NCBI RefSeq assembly: GCF_034931365.1
Contig: NZ_JAYGII010000013.1
Location: 17,334-81,333 of the forward strand
Source: Natronospira elongata
GTDB lineage: Bacteria; Pseudomonadota; Gammaproteobacteria; Natronospirales; Natronospiraceae
Direction: 5' to 3'
Length of the DNA: 64,000 nt
Below are positions 51,406 to 60,630 of this stretch, one piece after another (positions within the stretch are counted from its first letter, which is position 1; every line of letters begins with the position of its first letter). The translations under genes and the position numbers were made by a program. The notes under the pieces are model-generated. The model saw nothing but the letters and a program-made list of their open reading frames with translations. It was not told the DNA's origin and did no database searches.

Positions 51406-51675
51406 TCAACGAAGCTGGCTGTCCTTGCTGCCACGACGGTTGTAGCCGGCGAATTGCTTTTTTTCGCCCTCGTCGCGTTCGCTCTGGCAGGGGACGCACA
51501 GGCGCACGCCGGGCAGGGCTCGGCGGCGTGCTTCGGGAATGGGAGCCTCGCATTCCTCGCACTCACTCAGGCTCTCGCCCTTGGGCATGCGGCTGCGGGC
51601 CCGAGCCAGGGCATCCTCCACCGAGGCATCGATCTGCTCCTGCACCGCGTCGTCTTTTGCCCAGCCTCCGGCCAT
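51406..51675 (-). CDS. DksA/TraR-family C4 zinc-finger protein (YbiI-like)
   Basis: An 89-residue protein with a zinc finger of form C-x2-C-x17-C-x2-C (CEECEAPIPEARRRALPGVRLCVPCQ reduced: first pair CEEC, second CVPC). Helical N-terminal part, no TraR coiled-coil tip acid visible, so effect on RNA polymerase is uncertain. GGAGGT precedes the ATG. It lies between katG and the c-di-GMP gene on the same strand. Confidence 0.85.
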   Translation of the reverse strand: MAGGWAKDDAVQEQIDASVEDALARARSRMPKGESLSECEECEAPIPEARRRALPGVRLCVPCQSERDEGEKKQFAGYNRRGSKDSQLR

Positions 51676-51777
51676 CTCTACCTCCAGCCAATTCCCATGC
51701 GGGTATTGTCTCTCCGCCGAGAGTCACGATCAATCAACTGTCTTGCAGAGCGCTGCGGAGCGGCACCGCTCATCCAG

Positions 51778-51811
51778 AAAAAAGGGGCGCAGCCGTTGCC
51801 GGCCGCACCCC
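51778..51811 (-). terminator. Intrinsic terminator after katG
   Basis: Minus strand: GGGGTGCGGCCG / CGGCTGCGCCCC, a 12-bp stem with two GU pairs and loop GCAA, followed by six T. It lies 36 bases beyond the katG stop. Confidence 0.85.
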
Positions 51812-51846
51812 CGGGCGTTTGGCTCCTGAAAGCCTGTCCCAACGGC

Positions 51847-54057
51847 TTATGACTCCAGATCAAAACGATCCATATTCATCACCTTGTTCCAGGCAGCCGC
51901 AAAGTCCTTGACGAACTTCTCGCTGGCATCGGACTGGGCATAGACCTCGGAAAGCGCCCGCAATTGGGAATTGGAGCCAAAGACCAGATCCACGCGGGTT
52001 CCCGTCCATTTCTTCTGGCCGGTCCCTCTGTCGACCCCTTCAAAGGTCTCGGCCTCTTTTGAGGTCGGCTTCCATTCCGTGCCCATGTCCAGGAGATTGA
52101 CGAAGAAGTCGTTTGTCAGCTCACCGGGCCGGTCGGTGAAAACACCGTGCTGGGAATCACCCGTGTTGGCGCCCAGTACACGCATGCCACCCACCAGTAC
52201 GGTCATTTCCGGGGCGGTCAGCGTCAGCAGATGGGCCTTGTCCAGCATGAGCTCCTCCGCCGGCACGGTGTAGCGCTTCTTGAGATAGTTGCGGAAGGGG
52301 TCGGCAACCGGCTCAAGCACCTCGAAGGATTCCGCATCCGTCTGTTCGGCACTGGCATCAGTTCGGCCCGGATGGAAGGGAATGCTGATCTTGTGCCCGG
52401 CCTTCTTGGCGGCTTCTTCAATGGCGGCATTGCCACCCAGCACGATCAGGTCGGCCAACGAGACCTTCTTGTTGCCGCCCGCACCGTCATTGAAGGACTT
52501 CTGAATGCCTTCCAGGGCATCCAGCACCTTTTTCAGCTCGGCCGGTTCATTGGCCTCCCAGTCTTTCTGAGGCGCCAGGCGAATCCGTGCGCCATTGGCG
52601 CCGCCACGCATGTCGGAGCCACGGAATGTGGCGGCCGAGCCCCAGGCCGTCTTCACCAGTTGCGGGATGGACAGGCCCGTGCCCAGGATCTCCTTCTTGA
52701 GCGCCTCGATATCCTTGTCGTCGATCAATTCGTGATCCACCGGCGGCACCGGGTCCTGCCAGATCAGGTCTTCTTTCGGCACCTCCGGTCCCAGGTAACG
52801 GGACTTGGGCCCAAGGTCCCGGTGCAACAGCTTGAACCAGGCCCGGGCGAAGGCATCCTCGAATTCCTTGGGATTGTCCCGGAAATGTTCCGAGATCTTG
52901 CGGTACTCGGGATCTTCCTTCAGGGACAGGTCCGTGGTCAGCATCATCGGCGGTACTTTCCTGGAAGCATCATGCGCCATGGGCAGCATGTCCTCATCCT
53001 CGATATTCTTCGGCTTCCACTGATTCTTGCCGCCGGGGCCTTTTTCCAGTTCCCAGTCGTACTTGAACAGCAGCTCAAAGTAGCCCATGTCCCAGCGGGT
53101 CGGCTCCTTGGTCCAGGCGCCTTCCAGGCCACTGGTGATGGTGTCATCGCCCTTGCCGCTGCCGTGCTTGTTCTTCCAGCCGAGCCCCATCTGCTCCATG
53201 GGGGCGGCTTCGGGCTCCGGGCCCAGGTTGCTGTCCGGCGCGGCACCGTGGGCCTTGCCGACCGTGTGTCCGCCGGCGACCAGCGCCACGGTCTCGTAGT
53301 CGTCCATGGCCATGCGCTTGAAGGTTTCGCGGATGTCATGGGCAGCCTTCTTGGGATCCGGCTCACCATCGGGGCCTTCCGGGTTCACATAGATCAGGCC
53401 CATCTGCACATTGGCCAGGGGCTCTTCCAGTTCACGCTCGCCGCTGTAGCGCTTGCTGTCCAGCCACTCTTTCTCCACGCCCCAGTAGATGTCTTCTTCC
53501 GGCGCCCAGATGTCTTCCCGGCCACAGGCAAAGCCGAAGGTCTTGAAGCCCATGGCCTCATAGGCCACGTTGCCGGCCAGGATGAGGAGATCCGCCCAGG
53601 AAATCTTGTTGCCGTACTTCTGCTTGATGGGCCAAAGTAGGCGATGGGCCTTGTCCAGGTTGCCGTTATCCGGCCAGCTGTTGATGGGGGCGAAACGCTG
53701 GTTGCCGGTGGCACCGCCGCCGCGGCCATCGCCACTGCGGTAGGTCCCGGCCGCATGCCAGCTCATGCGGATGAACAGACCGCCATAGTGGCCGTAATCC
53801 GCCGGCCACCAATCCTGCGACTGGGTCATCAGGTCCTTGAGGTCCTTCTTCAGGGCCTCGTAGTCCAGTTTCTTGAACTCCTCGCGGTAATTGAATCTCT
53901 CGCCCAGCGGGTTCGATTCCGCCGTGTGCTGGTGGAGGATGCTCAGGTTGAGCTGGTTCGGCCACCAGTCAATGTTGGTCGTGCCCTTGCCACGCTTGGT
54001 GGTCTGGGCCCCGTGAAAGACGGGGCATTTCCCTGCTTCCTTCATGTTGGCAGCCAT
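51847..54057 (-). CDS. katG: Catalase-peroxidase KatG
   Basis: A 736-residue bifunctional haem enzyme of about the usual length (~726-740). Distal site RMSWHAAGTYR holds the active Arg, Trp and His; the Met-Tyr-Trp crosslink partners are in MSWHAAG, GLIYVNPEGPDG and TFKRMAMDDYE; the proximal His is in GGHTVGKAHGA. The second, non-haem domain follows from ~430. It detoxifies hydrogen peroxide and acts as a peroxidase. ATG 54057 follows AAGGAG 9 bases upstream. The N-terminal EAGKCPVFHGA is typical. Confidence 0.97.
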   Translation of the reverse strand: MAANMKEAGKCPVFHGAQTTKRGKGTTNIDWWPNQLNLSILHQHTAESNPLGERFNYREEFKKLDYEALKKDLKDLMTQSQDWWPADYGHYGGLFIRMSWHAAGTYRSGDGRGGGATGNQRFAPINSWPDNGNLDKAHRLLWPIKQKYGNKISWADLLILAGNVAYEAMGFKTFGFACGREDIWAPEEDIYWGVEKEWLDSKRYSGERELEEPLANVQMGLIYVNPEGPDGEPDPKKAAHDIRETFKRMAMDDYETVALVAGGHTVGKAHGAAPDSNLGPEPEAAPMEQMGLGWKNKHGSGKGDDTITSGLEGAWTKEPTRWDMGYFELLFKYDWELEKGPGGKNQWKPKNIEDEDMLPMAHDASRKVPPMMLTTDLSLKEDPEYRKISEHFRDNPKEFEDAFARAWFKLLHRDLGPKSRYLGPEVPKEDLIWQDPVPPVDHELIDDKDIEALKKEILGTGLSIPQLVKTAWGSAATFRGSDMRGGANGARIRLAPQKDWEANEPAELKKVLDALEGIQKSFNDGAGGNKKVSLADLIVLGGNAAIEEAAKKAGHKISIPFHPGRTDASAEQTDAESFEVLEPVADPFRNYLKKRYTVPAEELMLDKAHLLTLTAPEMTVLVGGMRVLGANTGDSQHGVFTDRPGELTNDFFVNLLDMGTEWKPTSKEAETFEGVDRGTGQKKWTGTRVDLVFGSNSQLRALSEVYAQSDASEKFVKDFAAAWNKVMNMDRFDLES

Positions 54058-54410
54058 ACGATCACGCTCCTTGGAATTGCGGGTTGAATGGGTCACGGCA
54101 TGGCATCTGACTCGCCAGCCGGGTCTTTGTACGCGACGCTCTCAGCCATTTCAGGCTGCGCCGCCCGGCCACTGTCCGCATTGACCGCCGACAATGGTCC
54201 GGTTTCCTGCTGTAACTGACCTAAAGTAATAGACCAGAGTTGCGATAGTTTCCAATGAATAGTTTGGATAGATTCGATTGTAATTAACGATTATGGGCCG
54301 CAGCCCCGGTGGGCGCCGGGGGTGTTATGGTTTGCGGCCTTGATCATGCATTCTGGTGTTCGCCTCCCTTGCAGGGGCGGTCCGTCAATTCAGTCTGGGA
54401 GTGAAAAACG
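54058..54410. other. katG upstream region with promoter and possible OxyR site
   Basis: These 353 bases separate the divergent katG and the DUF4442 gene. On the minus strand TTGGAA (54255-54250) and TATTAC (54231-54226) are 18 bases apart and could be the katG promoter, giving a leader of about 160 nt. Upstream, ATAG occurs at 54245, 54259 and 54268, echoing the ATAG/CTAT pattern of OxyR sites, but the spacing (14 and 9) is not the 11-base period of the consensus. The AT-rich stretch 54240-54295 stands out from the surrounding GC-rich DNA. Confidence 0.4.
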
Positions 54411-54884
54411 ATGAGTCAGCAGAACGGTACCCTGACCACCTGGCGCAAGCTCAGTCGCTACCCTGGTGGCCGCTGGCTTTTCTCCCGGGTCGTGGCCCAC
54501 ACTGCCCCGTATTTCGCCACCATCCGTCCCCGCATCCTCGAGCTTGAGCCCGGCCTCTGCCGGGTCCGCATCCGCAAGCGGCGGCGGGTCCAGAACCACA
54601 TCGGCACGGTCCACGCCATTGCGATCTGCAACATGGCCGAACTGGCCGCCGGGGTCATGATCGAGGCCAGCCTGCCCCCGAGCCACCGCTGGATCCCCAA
54701 GGGCATGACCGTGGATTACCTCAAAAAGGCCGCCACCCACCTCACCGCCACCGCCGAGCTCGATCCCCTGCCCGCCTTCGGCGAGGGCGAGGATGTTCCC
54801 ATCCCCGTCAGCGTCCGCGACGAAAACGGCGAGGAAGTGGTCCACGCCACCATCACCATGTGGGTGACGCCGAAAAAGACCTAG
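54411..54884 (+). CDS. DUF4442 hotdog-fold thioesterase-like protein
   Basis: A 157-residue protein of the DUF4442 family, with a hotdog thioesterase fold. HIGTVHAIAICNMAELAAGVMIEASLPPSHRWIPKGMTVDYLKKA is the recognisable core, similar to PaaI-type acyl-CoA thioesterases without a confirmed catalytic residue. Substrate unknown. GGGAG precedes the ATG. It is divergent from katG. Confidence 0.88.
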   Translation: MSQQNGTLTTWRKLSRYPGGRWLFSRVVAHTAPYFATIRPRILELEPGLCRVRIRKRRRVQNHIGTVHAIAICNMAELAAGVMIEASLPPSHRWIPKGMTVDYLKKAATHLTATAELDPLPAFGEGEDVPIPVSVRDENGEEVVHATITMWVTPKKT

Positions 54885-54949
54885 GAATTCTGCTCAATCC
54901 TGCGGCTCCGTGGTCAACGATAACGGCATTGATCCGTTATTCATCATGA

Positions 54950-54982
54950 GGGGGTGGAATTCTCCCGCCCCCCCCATTTTTT
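54950..54982 (+). terminator. Probable terminator after the DUF4442 gene
   Basis: GGGGGTGG / CCGCCCCC around an AATTCT loop, with further C and then ATTTTTT. The stem is 8 bp with one GU pair; the T-run starts three bases after the stem, so efficiency is uncertain. Confidence 0.45.
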
Positions 54983-55006
54983 CTCAGACCAAGCAAGGAG
55001 CCCGCA

Positions 55007-55897
55007 ATGAACAGACATACGCGTAATCTGCTCATGATCGCGGGGGGGACCTTGATGCTGGCCGGCTGTTTTGACGGCAGCTCCAGCGACGGAACGGGGA
55101 CACTGTCCCTGGATATCACCGATGCCCCGGTGGATAACGCCACCGCGGTGGTGGTGGAGTTCAGCGGCGTGGAGATTCAACCCGCCGACGGCCAGCGCAT
55201 CAGTTTTGAGTTCGATGAGATCCGCAGTATTGACCTGCTCACCCTGCAGGGCAACGACAGCGAGCCCTTGCTGGAGGGTGAGTCGGTTCCGGCCGGGGAA
55301 TACGAGTGGATTCGCCTGCAGGTCAATGCCGTGGCCGGTACCGTGGATTCCTTCATCGAGTTCGAGGATGGTGGCCAGCATTCTCTGTTCGTGCCCAGTG
55401 GCTCCGAAACCGGTCTCAAGCTGGTCTCCGGTTTCACCGTGCCGGCCGGGGGTGCGGCGGATTTCACCATCGACTTCGATCTGCGCAAGTCGGTCACCAA
55501 CCCCCAGGGCAAGCCGGATTACATCCTCAAGCCGGCCCTGCGTATGGTGAACAATGTCGACGTGGGCTCCATCAGCGGCACCGTGGCCGACGCCTGGGCG
55601 GCGGATGATGCCTGCTCGCCGGCGGTTTACGTTTACACCGGTCATGATGCCGAGGCCGGCAGCGAAGGCAGCGATAATCCACCCCTGACCTCCGCCCTGG
55701 TGGCGCTCAATGATGACAGCGGTGAGTTCGAGTACACCGTCGGCTTTTTGGAAGAGGCCGACTATAGCGCCGCCTTTACCTGCGAGGCGGACCAGGATGA
55801 TCCGGAAGAAGGCAACGACATCGAATTCCTCCAGAAGCACAACAGCAGTGTGACTGCCGGCGAGGAAAGCACCGTCGATTTCGGGCCGGATGTCTGA
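55007..55897 (+). CDS. DUF4382 lipoprotein
   Basis: A 296-residue outer-envelope lipoprotein. Signal peptide with lipobox LMLAGCFDG, then a Ser-rich linker, a DUF4382 domain starting TGTLSLDITDAPVDNATAVVVEFSGVEIQP and spanning to ~180, and a C-terminal carbohydrate-binding or Ig-like module (VGSISGTVADAWAADDAC...). The ITDAPVD motif defines the family, whose function is unknown. A strong terminator follows. Confidence 0.88.
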   Translation: MNRHTRNLLMIAGGTLMLAGCFDGSSSDGTGTLSLDITDAPVDNATAVVVEFSGVEIQPADGQRISFEFDEIRSIDLLTLQGNDSEPLLEGESVPAGEYEWIRLQVNAVAGTVDSFIEFEDGGQHSLFVPSGSETGLKLVSGFTVPAGGAADFTIDFDLRKSVTNPQGKPDYILKPALRMVNNVDVGSISGTVADAWAADDACSPAVYVYTGHDAEAGSEGSDNPPLTSALVALNDDSGEFEYTVGFLEEADYSAAFTCEADQDDPEEGNDIEFLQKHNSSVTAGEESTVDFGPDV

Positions 55898-55927
55898 TCG
55901 CCTAATCCCAGCTAAGCAATCAGCGAA

Positions 55928-55959
55928 GGGCTCGGCCATCATGGTCGGGCCCTTTTTTT
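55928..55959 (+). terminator. Intrinsic terminator of the DUF4382 gene
   Basis: GGGCTCGGCC / GGTCGGGCCC with loop ATCAT gives a 10-bp stem (two GU pairs), followed by seven T. Confidence 0.88.
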
Positions 55960-55998
55960 GCCTGGGCTCCCGCCGCCTTGGCGTGTAATCTGTGCGGC

Positions 55999-56610
55999 AT
56001 GATCAGAAGCCTGCTTTACGACTGTCTGCTCCCCCGCCTGACCGCGCGCTGGTACCGCGCCGTGATTGAGCGCCTGCCCGAGGAATGCGAGTTGCTGGAC
56101 GTGGGTATTGGCACCGCCGGCGCCTTGCTGGCCAATGCCGAGTTGCTCCGGGACAAGCGGATGTGGGTGAGGGGTGTGGACGTCGATGCCGACTATGTCG
56201 AGCGCGCCCGCCGCCGGCTGGCCAATTCAACGGTGGCCGACCGGGTCGAGGTGAGGCTGGAGTCCATTTATGACCACCAGGGCGGACCCTATGACGCGGT
56301 TTATTTCTCCGCCAGCTTCATGCTCCTGCCCGACCCCGAAGCCGCCTTGCGACATTGTCTGTCGCTCCTCAAGCCCAACGGCCGACTATACTTCACACAG
56401 ACCATACAGACCCGGCCGTCACGTCTGATGGAGTGGCTGAAGCCCATGCTGAAACGGCTCACCAGCATCGATTTCGGCCGGGTCACCTATGAATCGGACT
56501 TCCGAAAGCAGATGGAGACCGCAGGCCTGGTCCTTGAGGAATTTTCCACGCTGTCGCGCCGTCAATCACAGGCCTATTGCCTTGCCGTTGCCAAGCCACG
56601 GGAGGAATGA
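55999..56610 (+). CDS. Class I SAM-dependent methyltransferase
   Basis: A 203-residue methyltransferase with SAM motif LLDVGIGTAGALLAN, acidic motif GVDVDADYVERARRRL, and YDAVYFSASFMLLPDPEAALRHCLSLLKPNGRLYFTQT, typical of small-molecule methyltransferases of the ubiquinone/UbiE type. ATG 55999. Substrate unknown. It is followed by DUF2200. Confidence 0.85.
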   Translation: MIRSLLYDCLLPRLTARWYRAVIERLPEECELLDVGIGTAGALLANAELLRDKRMWVRGVDVDADYVERARRRLANSTVADRVEVRLESIYDHQGGPYDAVYFSASFMLLPDPEAALRHCLSLLKPNGRLYFTQTIQTRPSRLMEWLKPMLKRLTSIDFGRVTYESDFRKQMETAGLVLEEFSTLSRRQSQAYCLAVAKPREE

Positions 56611-56612
56611 CC

Positions 56613-56963
56613 ATGTCCAGGCACCCCATATTCGATATGTCTTTTGCCAAGGTCTATCCCCATTACGTTCAGAAGGCGGAGAAAAAAGGGCGTACCCAGG
56701 AAGAGGTGGATCAAGTTATCTGCTGGCTGACCGGGTATGAGCAATCAGGGCTCAAACAGCAGCTCGAGCAGGAAAAGAGCTTTGACCACTTCTTTGCCGA
56801 AGCTCCGGGGCTGAATCCCAATGCCTCGCTAATCAAGGGTGTTGTCTGCGGCGTTCGGGTGGAAGAGGTGGAAGACCCTCTGATGCAGAAGATTCGCTAT
56901 CTGGACAAACTGGTGGATGAGCTTGCCAAAGGCAAGTCCATGGACAAGATCCTGCGCCAATAG
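56613..56963 (+). CDS. DUF2200 family protein
   Basis: A 116-residue soluble protein. The stretches FDMSFAKVYPHYVQKAEKKGRT, VICWLTGYEQ and PNASLIKGVVCGVRVEEVEDPLMQKIRYLDKLVDELAKGK define DUF2200, present in many bacteria, with no known role. GGAGG is 7 bases upstream of ATG 56613; it starts just after the methyltransferase stop. Confidence 0.9.
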   Translation: MSRHPIFDMSFAKVYPHYVQKAEKKGRTQEEVDQVICWLTGYEQSGLKQQLEQEKSFDHFFAEAPGLNPNASLIKGVVCGVRVEEVEDPLMQKIRYLDKLVDELAKGKSMDKILRQ

Positions 56964-57115
56964 TCCATTTTCTCGATCCAGTTGGGGTATGGCTGGGACT
57001 CTTCTCGGTTTAGCCATTTGCTGTTTGTTCTAATCGATAAATATGCATGATTTGCTTGAATGTTACCGTCAATCGCCTAGACTGAACGGGCATATTTGCG
57101 ACTCAGGAGCGCGTG

Positions 57116-57733
<618 letters not shown>

Positions 57734-57768
57734 AGCCAGCCACGGCAAGGCTGCCCAGCAGGCCTGGT

Positions 57769-57822
57769 TCCGGGTACCGTCGATTCGATGCACGTTCGTG
57801 CTAAGTCTCGATGGTACCCGGA
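57769..57822. repeat. Long inverted repeat after the histone-like gene
   Basis: Arms TCCGGGTACCGTCGA (57769-57783) and TCGATGGTACCCGGA (57808-57822) pair at 14 of 15 positions around a 24-base centre that itself holds GCAC-GTTC-GTGC. There is no T-run, so it is not a standard intrinsic terminator. Confidence 0.7.
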
Positions 57823-57873
57823 CTGATAGGGATGATGGGCTGGTCACCTTCCCGTATGGAAAGACGGTGGTCC

Positions 57874-58896
57874 ATGAGGTTATCAACCGGTATCCGGATC
57901 ACCCTCTGGGCTAGTCTGCTTTTATTGGCCATCGTGTCGCTAAGGTGGATGACGGCCATGCCCGGTTCAAGCGCAAGCGATTCCCTGCCCGCGGCCAGCG
58001 AGCTCGAGCTGACCTTGGCTCAAGAACTCGAAGCCGATGTGCGTGCCCTGGCCGAGGAGATCGGCGAGCGCAACATGCACCGGCCTGGTACGCTGGAACA
58101 GGCCGCCGATTGGCTCGAGGAGCGATTGCAGGCCATCGGTCATGAACCACGGCGCCAGCGCTATGAGTTGAGCGGCGCGGGCATGGCCCGCTACGCGGGC
58201 GAGACGGCCGATAACCTGGTGGTGGAGATTCCCGGCGAGTCACGGCCAGATGAGATTGTCGTTGTCGGTGCCCACTACGATACCGTCCCCGGCTCCCCGG
58301 GAGCCAATGACAATGCTTCCGCCGTGGCCGTGCTATTGGCCCTGGCCGAATACTTCCACGACAAACCCCAGGTCCGCACCCTGCGCTTCGTCGCCTTCGT
58401 CAATGAAGAGCCCCCCTTTTACATGACCAGCGACATGGGCAGCCACGCCCATGCCCGCCAGAGCCGGGAGGCCGGCGACAACATCGTGGCCATGATGTCC
58501 ATGGACGGCCTGGGCTTTTTCAGTGACCAGCCCGGCAGCCAGCACTACCCCGCGCCGGGCATCGGCCTGGCCTATCCCGACACCGCCAGCTTCATCGGCT
58601 TTGTCACCCGCATGCGCGACAGGCGCCTGTTGCGCAAGGCCCTGGGGGCTTTTCGCGAAGCAGCCAGCATTCCCTCCGAGGGCGCGGCCATGCCGGGCTT
58701 CATCCGCGGTGTGGGCTGGTCCGATCACTGGTCCTTCTGGCAGCAGGGCTACCCGGCCTTCCTGGTCACCGACACCCTGCCGTTCCGTGACCCCCACTAC
58801 CACCGCAGCACCGATACCCCGGACCGCCTCGACTACGAGCGCATGGCCCGCGTCACCGTCGGCCTCAAGGCCGTCGTGCGCACCCTGGCCGAGTGA
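57874..58896 (+). CDS. M28 family zinc aminopeptidase, membrane-anchored
   Basis: A 340-residue protein with one N-terminal hydrophobic helix (ITLWASLLLLAIVSLRW) and a M28 peptidase domain. Metal ligands visible: His and Asp in GAHYDTVPGSPGANDNASA, Glu pair in VNEEPPFY, Asp in SMDGLGFF and His in DPHYHRSTDTPDRLD. Members release N-terminal residues; location is periplasmic or membrane. ATG 57874 chosen; upstream in-frame start at 57811 lies in the inverted repeat. Weak ribosome site. Confidence 0.88.
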   Translation: MRLSTGIRITLWASLLLLAIVSLRWMTAMPGSSASDSLPAASELELTLAQELEADVRALAEEIGERNMHRPGTLEQAADWLEERLQAIGHEPRRQRYELSGAGMARYAGETADNLVVEIPGESRPDEIVVVGAHYDTVPGSPGANDNASAVAVLLALAEYFHDKPQVRTLRFVAFVNEEPPFYMTSDMGSHAHARQSREAGDNIVAMMSMDGLGFFSDQPGSQHYPAPGIGLAYPDTASFIGFVTRMRDRRLLRKALGAFREAASIPSEGAAMPGFIRGVGWSDHWSFWQQGYPAFLVTDTLPFRDPHYHRSTDTPDRLDYERMARVTVGLKAVVRTLAE

Positions 58897-58928
58897 GTAC
58901 TGGCTAACCCCAGCCTCGATGATCTGGC

Positions 58929-58957
58929 TTGTTGCGCGATGCGCAACGCGCTATAAT
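58929..58957 (+). promoter_or_regulatory. higBA promoter with autoregulatory operator
   Basis: TTGTTG (58929-58934) and a perfect TATAAT (58952-58957) are 17 bases apart. Between them is GTTGCGC-GAT-GCGCAAC (58931-58947), a perfect 7-bp inverted repeat that is the likely HigA operator. Confidence 0.8.
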
Positions 58958-58964
58958 ATTGCTC

Positions 58965-59243
58965 ATGATCAAATCATTCCGCCACAAGGGATTGAAGCGG
59001 TTTTACGCATCGGGCAGCACGGCAGGGATTCAACCCGACCACGCCAAGCGCTTGCGCATGCAACTGGCTGCATTGGATACAGCCATACAGATCGAGGATA
59101 TGGACATCCCAGGTTTTGGGCTGCACCCGCTTAAGGGTAAGCAGAAGGGCAGGTGGTCGATTCGAGTCAGCGGTAACTGGCGTTTGACCTTCGAGTTCCG
59201 AGACGGACACGCCTACATTCTTGACTACGAGGATTATCACTGA
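58965..59243 (+). CDS. higB: HigB-type toxin (RelE/ParE superfamily)
   Basis: A 92-residue toxin that cleaves mRNA on the ribosome in this family. It starts MIKSFRHKGLKRFYASG and has the C-terminal RWSIRVSGNWRLTFEFRDGHAYILDYEDYH, both typical of HigB. The ATG lies 7 bases beyond the TATAAT box, so the mRNA probably begins at or next to the start codon and has no ribosome site. Toxin is upstream of antitoxin, as in all hig loci; the two genes overlap by one base. Confidence 0.92.
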   Translation: MIKSFRHKGLKRFYASGSTAGIQPDHAKRLRMQLAALDTAIQIEDMDIPGFGLHPLKGKQKGRWSIRVSGNWRLTFEFRDGHAYILDYEDYH

Positions 59244-59536
59244 TGAGCATGCACAACCCTCCGCATCCCGGTGAGTTCATCCTCACGGTTTACATGGAGC
59301 CTTTCGGCGTCAGTGCTCGAAAGCTTGCCGATCGTCTGGGTGTATCACCGTCCACCTTTTCGCGTCTGCTGCGCGGTGATAGCGGTGTCAGCCCGGAAAT
59401 GGCGTTGCGGCTTTCCCGGGTCATTGGCCGCTCACCGGAAAGCTGGCTTGCCATGCAGGATGCCCACGACCTTTGGCTGGCCCGTAATCAGCTCGACGTC
59501 GAAAAACTCAAGCCCTTCGATTTCGAAGCCGCATAA
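59243..59536 (+). CDS. higA: HigA-type antitoxin (XRE-family)
   Basis: A 97-residue antitoxin with PHPGEFILTVYMEPFGVSARKLADRLGVSPSTFSRLLRGDSGVSPEMALRLSRVIGRSPESWLAMQDAHDLW, a helix-turn-helix of the HigA/VapI type. It neutralises HigB and represses the operon at the inverted repeat upstream. Overlap TGATG with higB gives translational coupling. Confidence 0.93.
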   Translation: MSMHNPPHPGEFILTVYMEPFGVSARKLADRLGVSPSTFSRLLRGDSGVSPEMALRLSRVIGRSPESWLAMQDAHDLWLARNQLDVEKLKPFDFEAA

Positions 59537-59568
59537 TCAGGTCCGGCGAGTATTTCACTTCCAGGCAC

Positions 59569-60531
59569 TTACTGCGCCTCGGGTGACAGTTGCTGCCAGA
59601 AGGCCGGGGCGGCCAGGGCTTCCCAGAATTCCGGGGCGAAGCCCTGTGGCCGTCCGCCGTCCAGGCAGAAGGCGCCGTGGCGAAAGAAGTGGTCCAGGCC
59701 TTCAATGGTCTCAATCACAAGGCCGTCGTTGCCGCTGGCCTTGCCGAAGTGTTTCTGCAGTGGCGGGATGTTGGTCTCGGGCATGACCATGATGTCATTG
59801 CCGGCAAACAGGGCGAGCATGGGCTGCTGCAGGCGGGCCAGATCGTCGGCGGGGTCATAGCGCACGATGCCGGACAGATAACCCGCCGGCATGATGCGGC
59901 CGGCGGTACCGATCAGGGACAGACTGCCGGCCAGCCCCGCTCGCCGAAGGCCCAGCAACCGACGCTCCTCACAGCGCCAGCGATTCTCCGTGTCCTCGAT
60001 GATCTGCTGGCGTACTCCGATGGCGGGGCCGGCCAGACTGATCACGAAGGCCACCTCATCGGGATGATCGGCCGCGGCACTGACGGCTATCCATCCCCCC
60101 TGGCTGTGGCCCAGCAATCCGATGCGAGCCGGATCCAGTTCGGTCCGGCCGCTCAGGGCGCGAACCGCCGCGATGGCATTGTCGGCCCGATCCACGAAAT
60201 CTTCCTTGCGCCAGTCGCCTTCTGAGCGACCCACGCCGGGCTTGTCGAAGACGTACACGGCGTAGCCCTGTTCATCGAACCATTCCTGAAGTTGCGGCCA
60301 GAACCAGGAGCGGCGTTCGCCTTCCCAGCCCGTCCGGTAACTCTCATCACCAGAGCCGGCGAGAAAGACGACGGCCGGGAAGGGGCCTTCACCCTCAGGC
60401 AGGAACAGCGTTCCCGACAGTTGCCCGTCTTTTGCCTCGAAGGCGAGATCAGTACCGGGCAGCTCGGCGTAGGCCAGTGCCGGCAGAAGCAGGGCGGCCA
60501 TAGCCAGGCAGCGCAGATTGGACGTGTTCAC
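59569..60531 (-). CDS. Exported alpha/beta hydrolase
   Basis: A 320-residue protein with signal peptide (ALLLPALAYA-EL) and alpha/beta-hydrolase fold. Ser nucleophile in GLLGHSQGGW, Asp in LFAGNDIMV, His in GLDHFFRHG. Substrate unknown; near relatives act on esters or peptides. Convergent with higA, divergent from the reductase gene at 60631. Confidence 0.85.
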   Translation of the reverse strand: MNTSNLRCLAMAALLLPALAYAELPGTDLAFEAKDGQLSGTLFLPEGEGPFPAVVFLAGSGDESYRTGWEGERRSWFWPQLQEWFDEQGYAVYVFDKPGVGRSEGDWRKEDFVDRADNAIAAVRALSGRTELDPARIGLLGHSQGGWIAVSAAADHPDEVAFVISLAGPAIGVRQQIIEDTENRWRCEERRLLGLRRAGLAGSLSLIGTAGRIMPAGYLSGIVRYDPADDLARLQQPMLALFAGNDIMVMPETNIPPLQKHFGKASGNDGLVIETIEGLDHFFRHGAFCLDGGRPQGFAPEFWEALAAPAFWQQLSPEAQ

Positions 60532-60630
60532 GAAAAGTACTCCCCAAAGTGATATTCACTTGATCCGGCTCAAGCCACCACCAATGTCGATCGACATATT
60601 ATTGCCCGTCAAGAACAGGAGGTCACCGTC

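Noticed and set aside
54245..54280. OxyR site before katG
   Set aside because: ATAG occurs three times but with spacing 14 and 9 rather than the 11-base period; I list it only as a possibility in the upstream-region entry.
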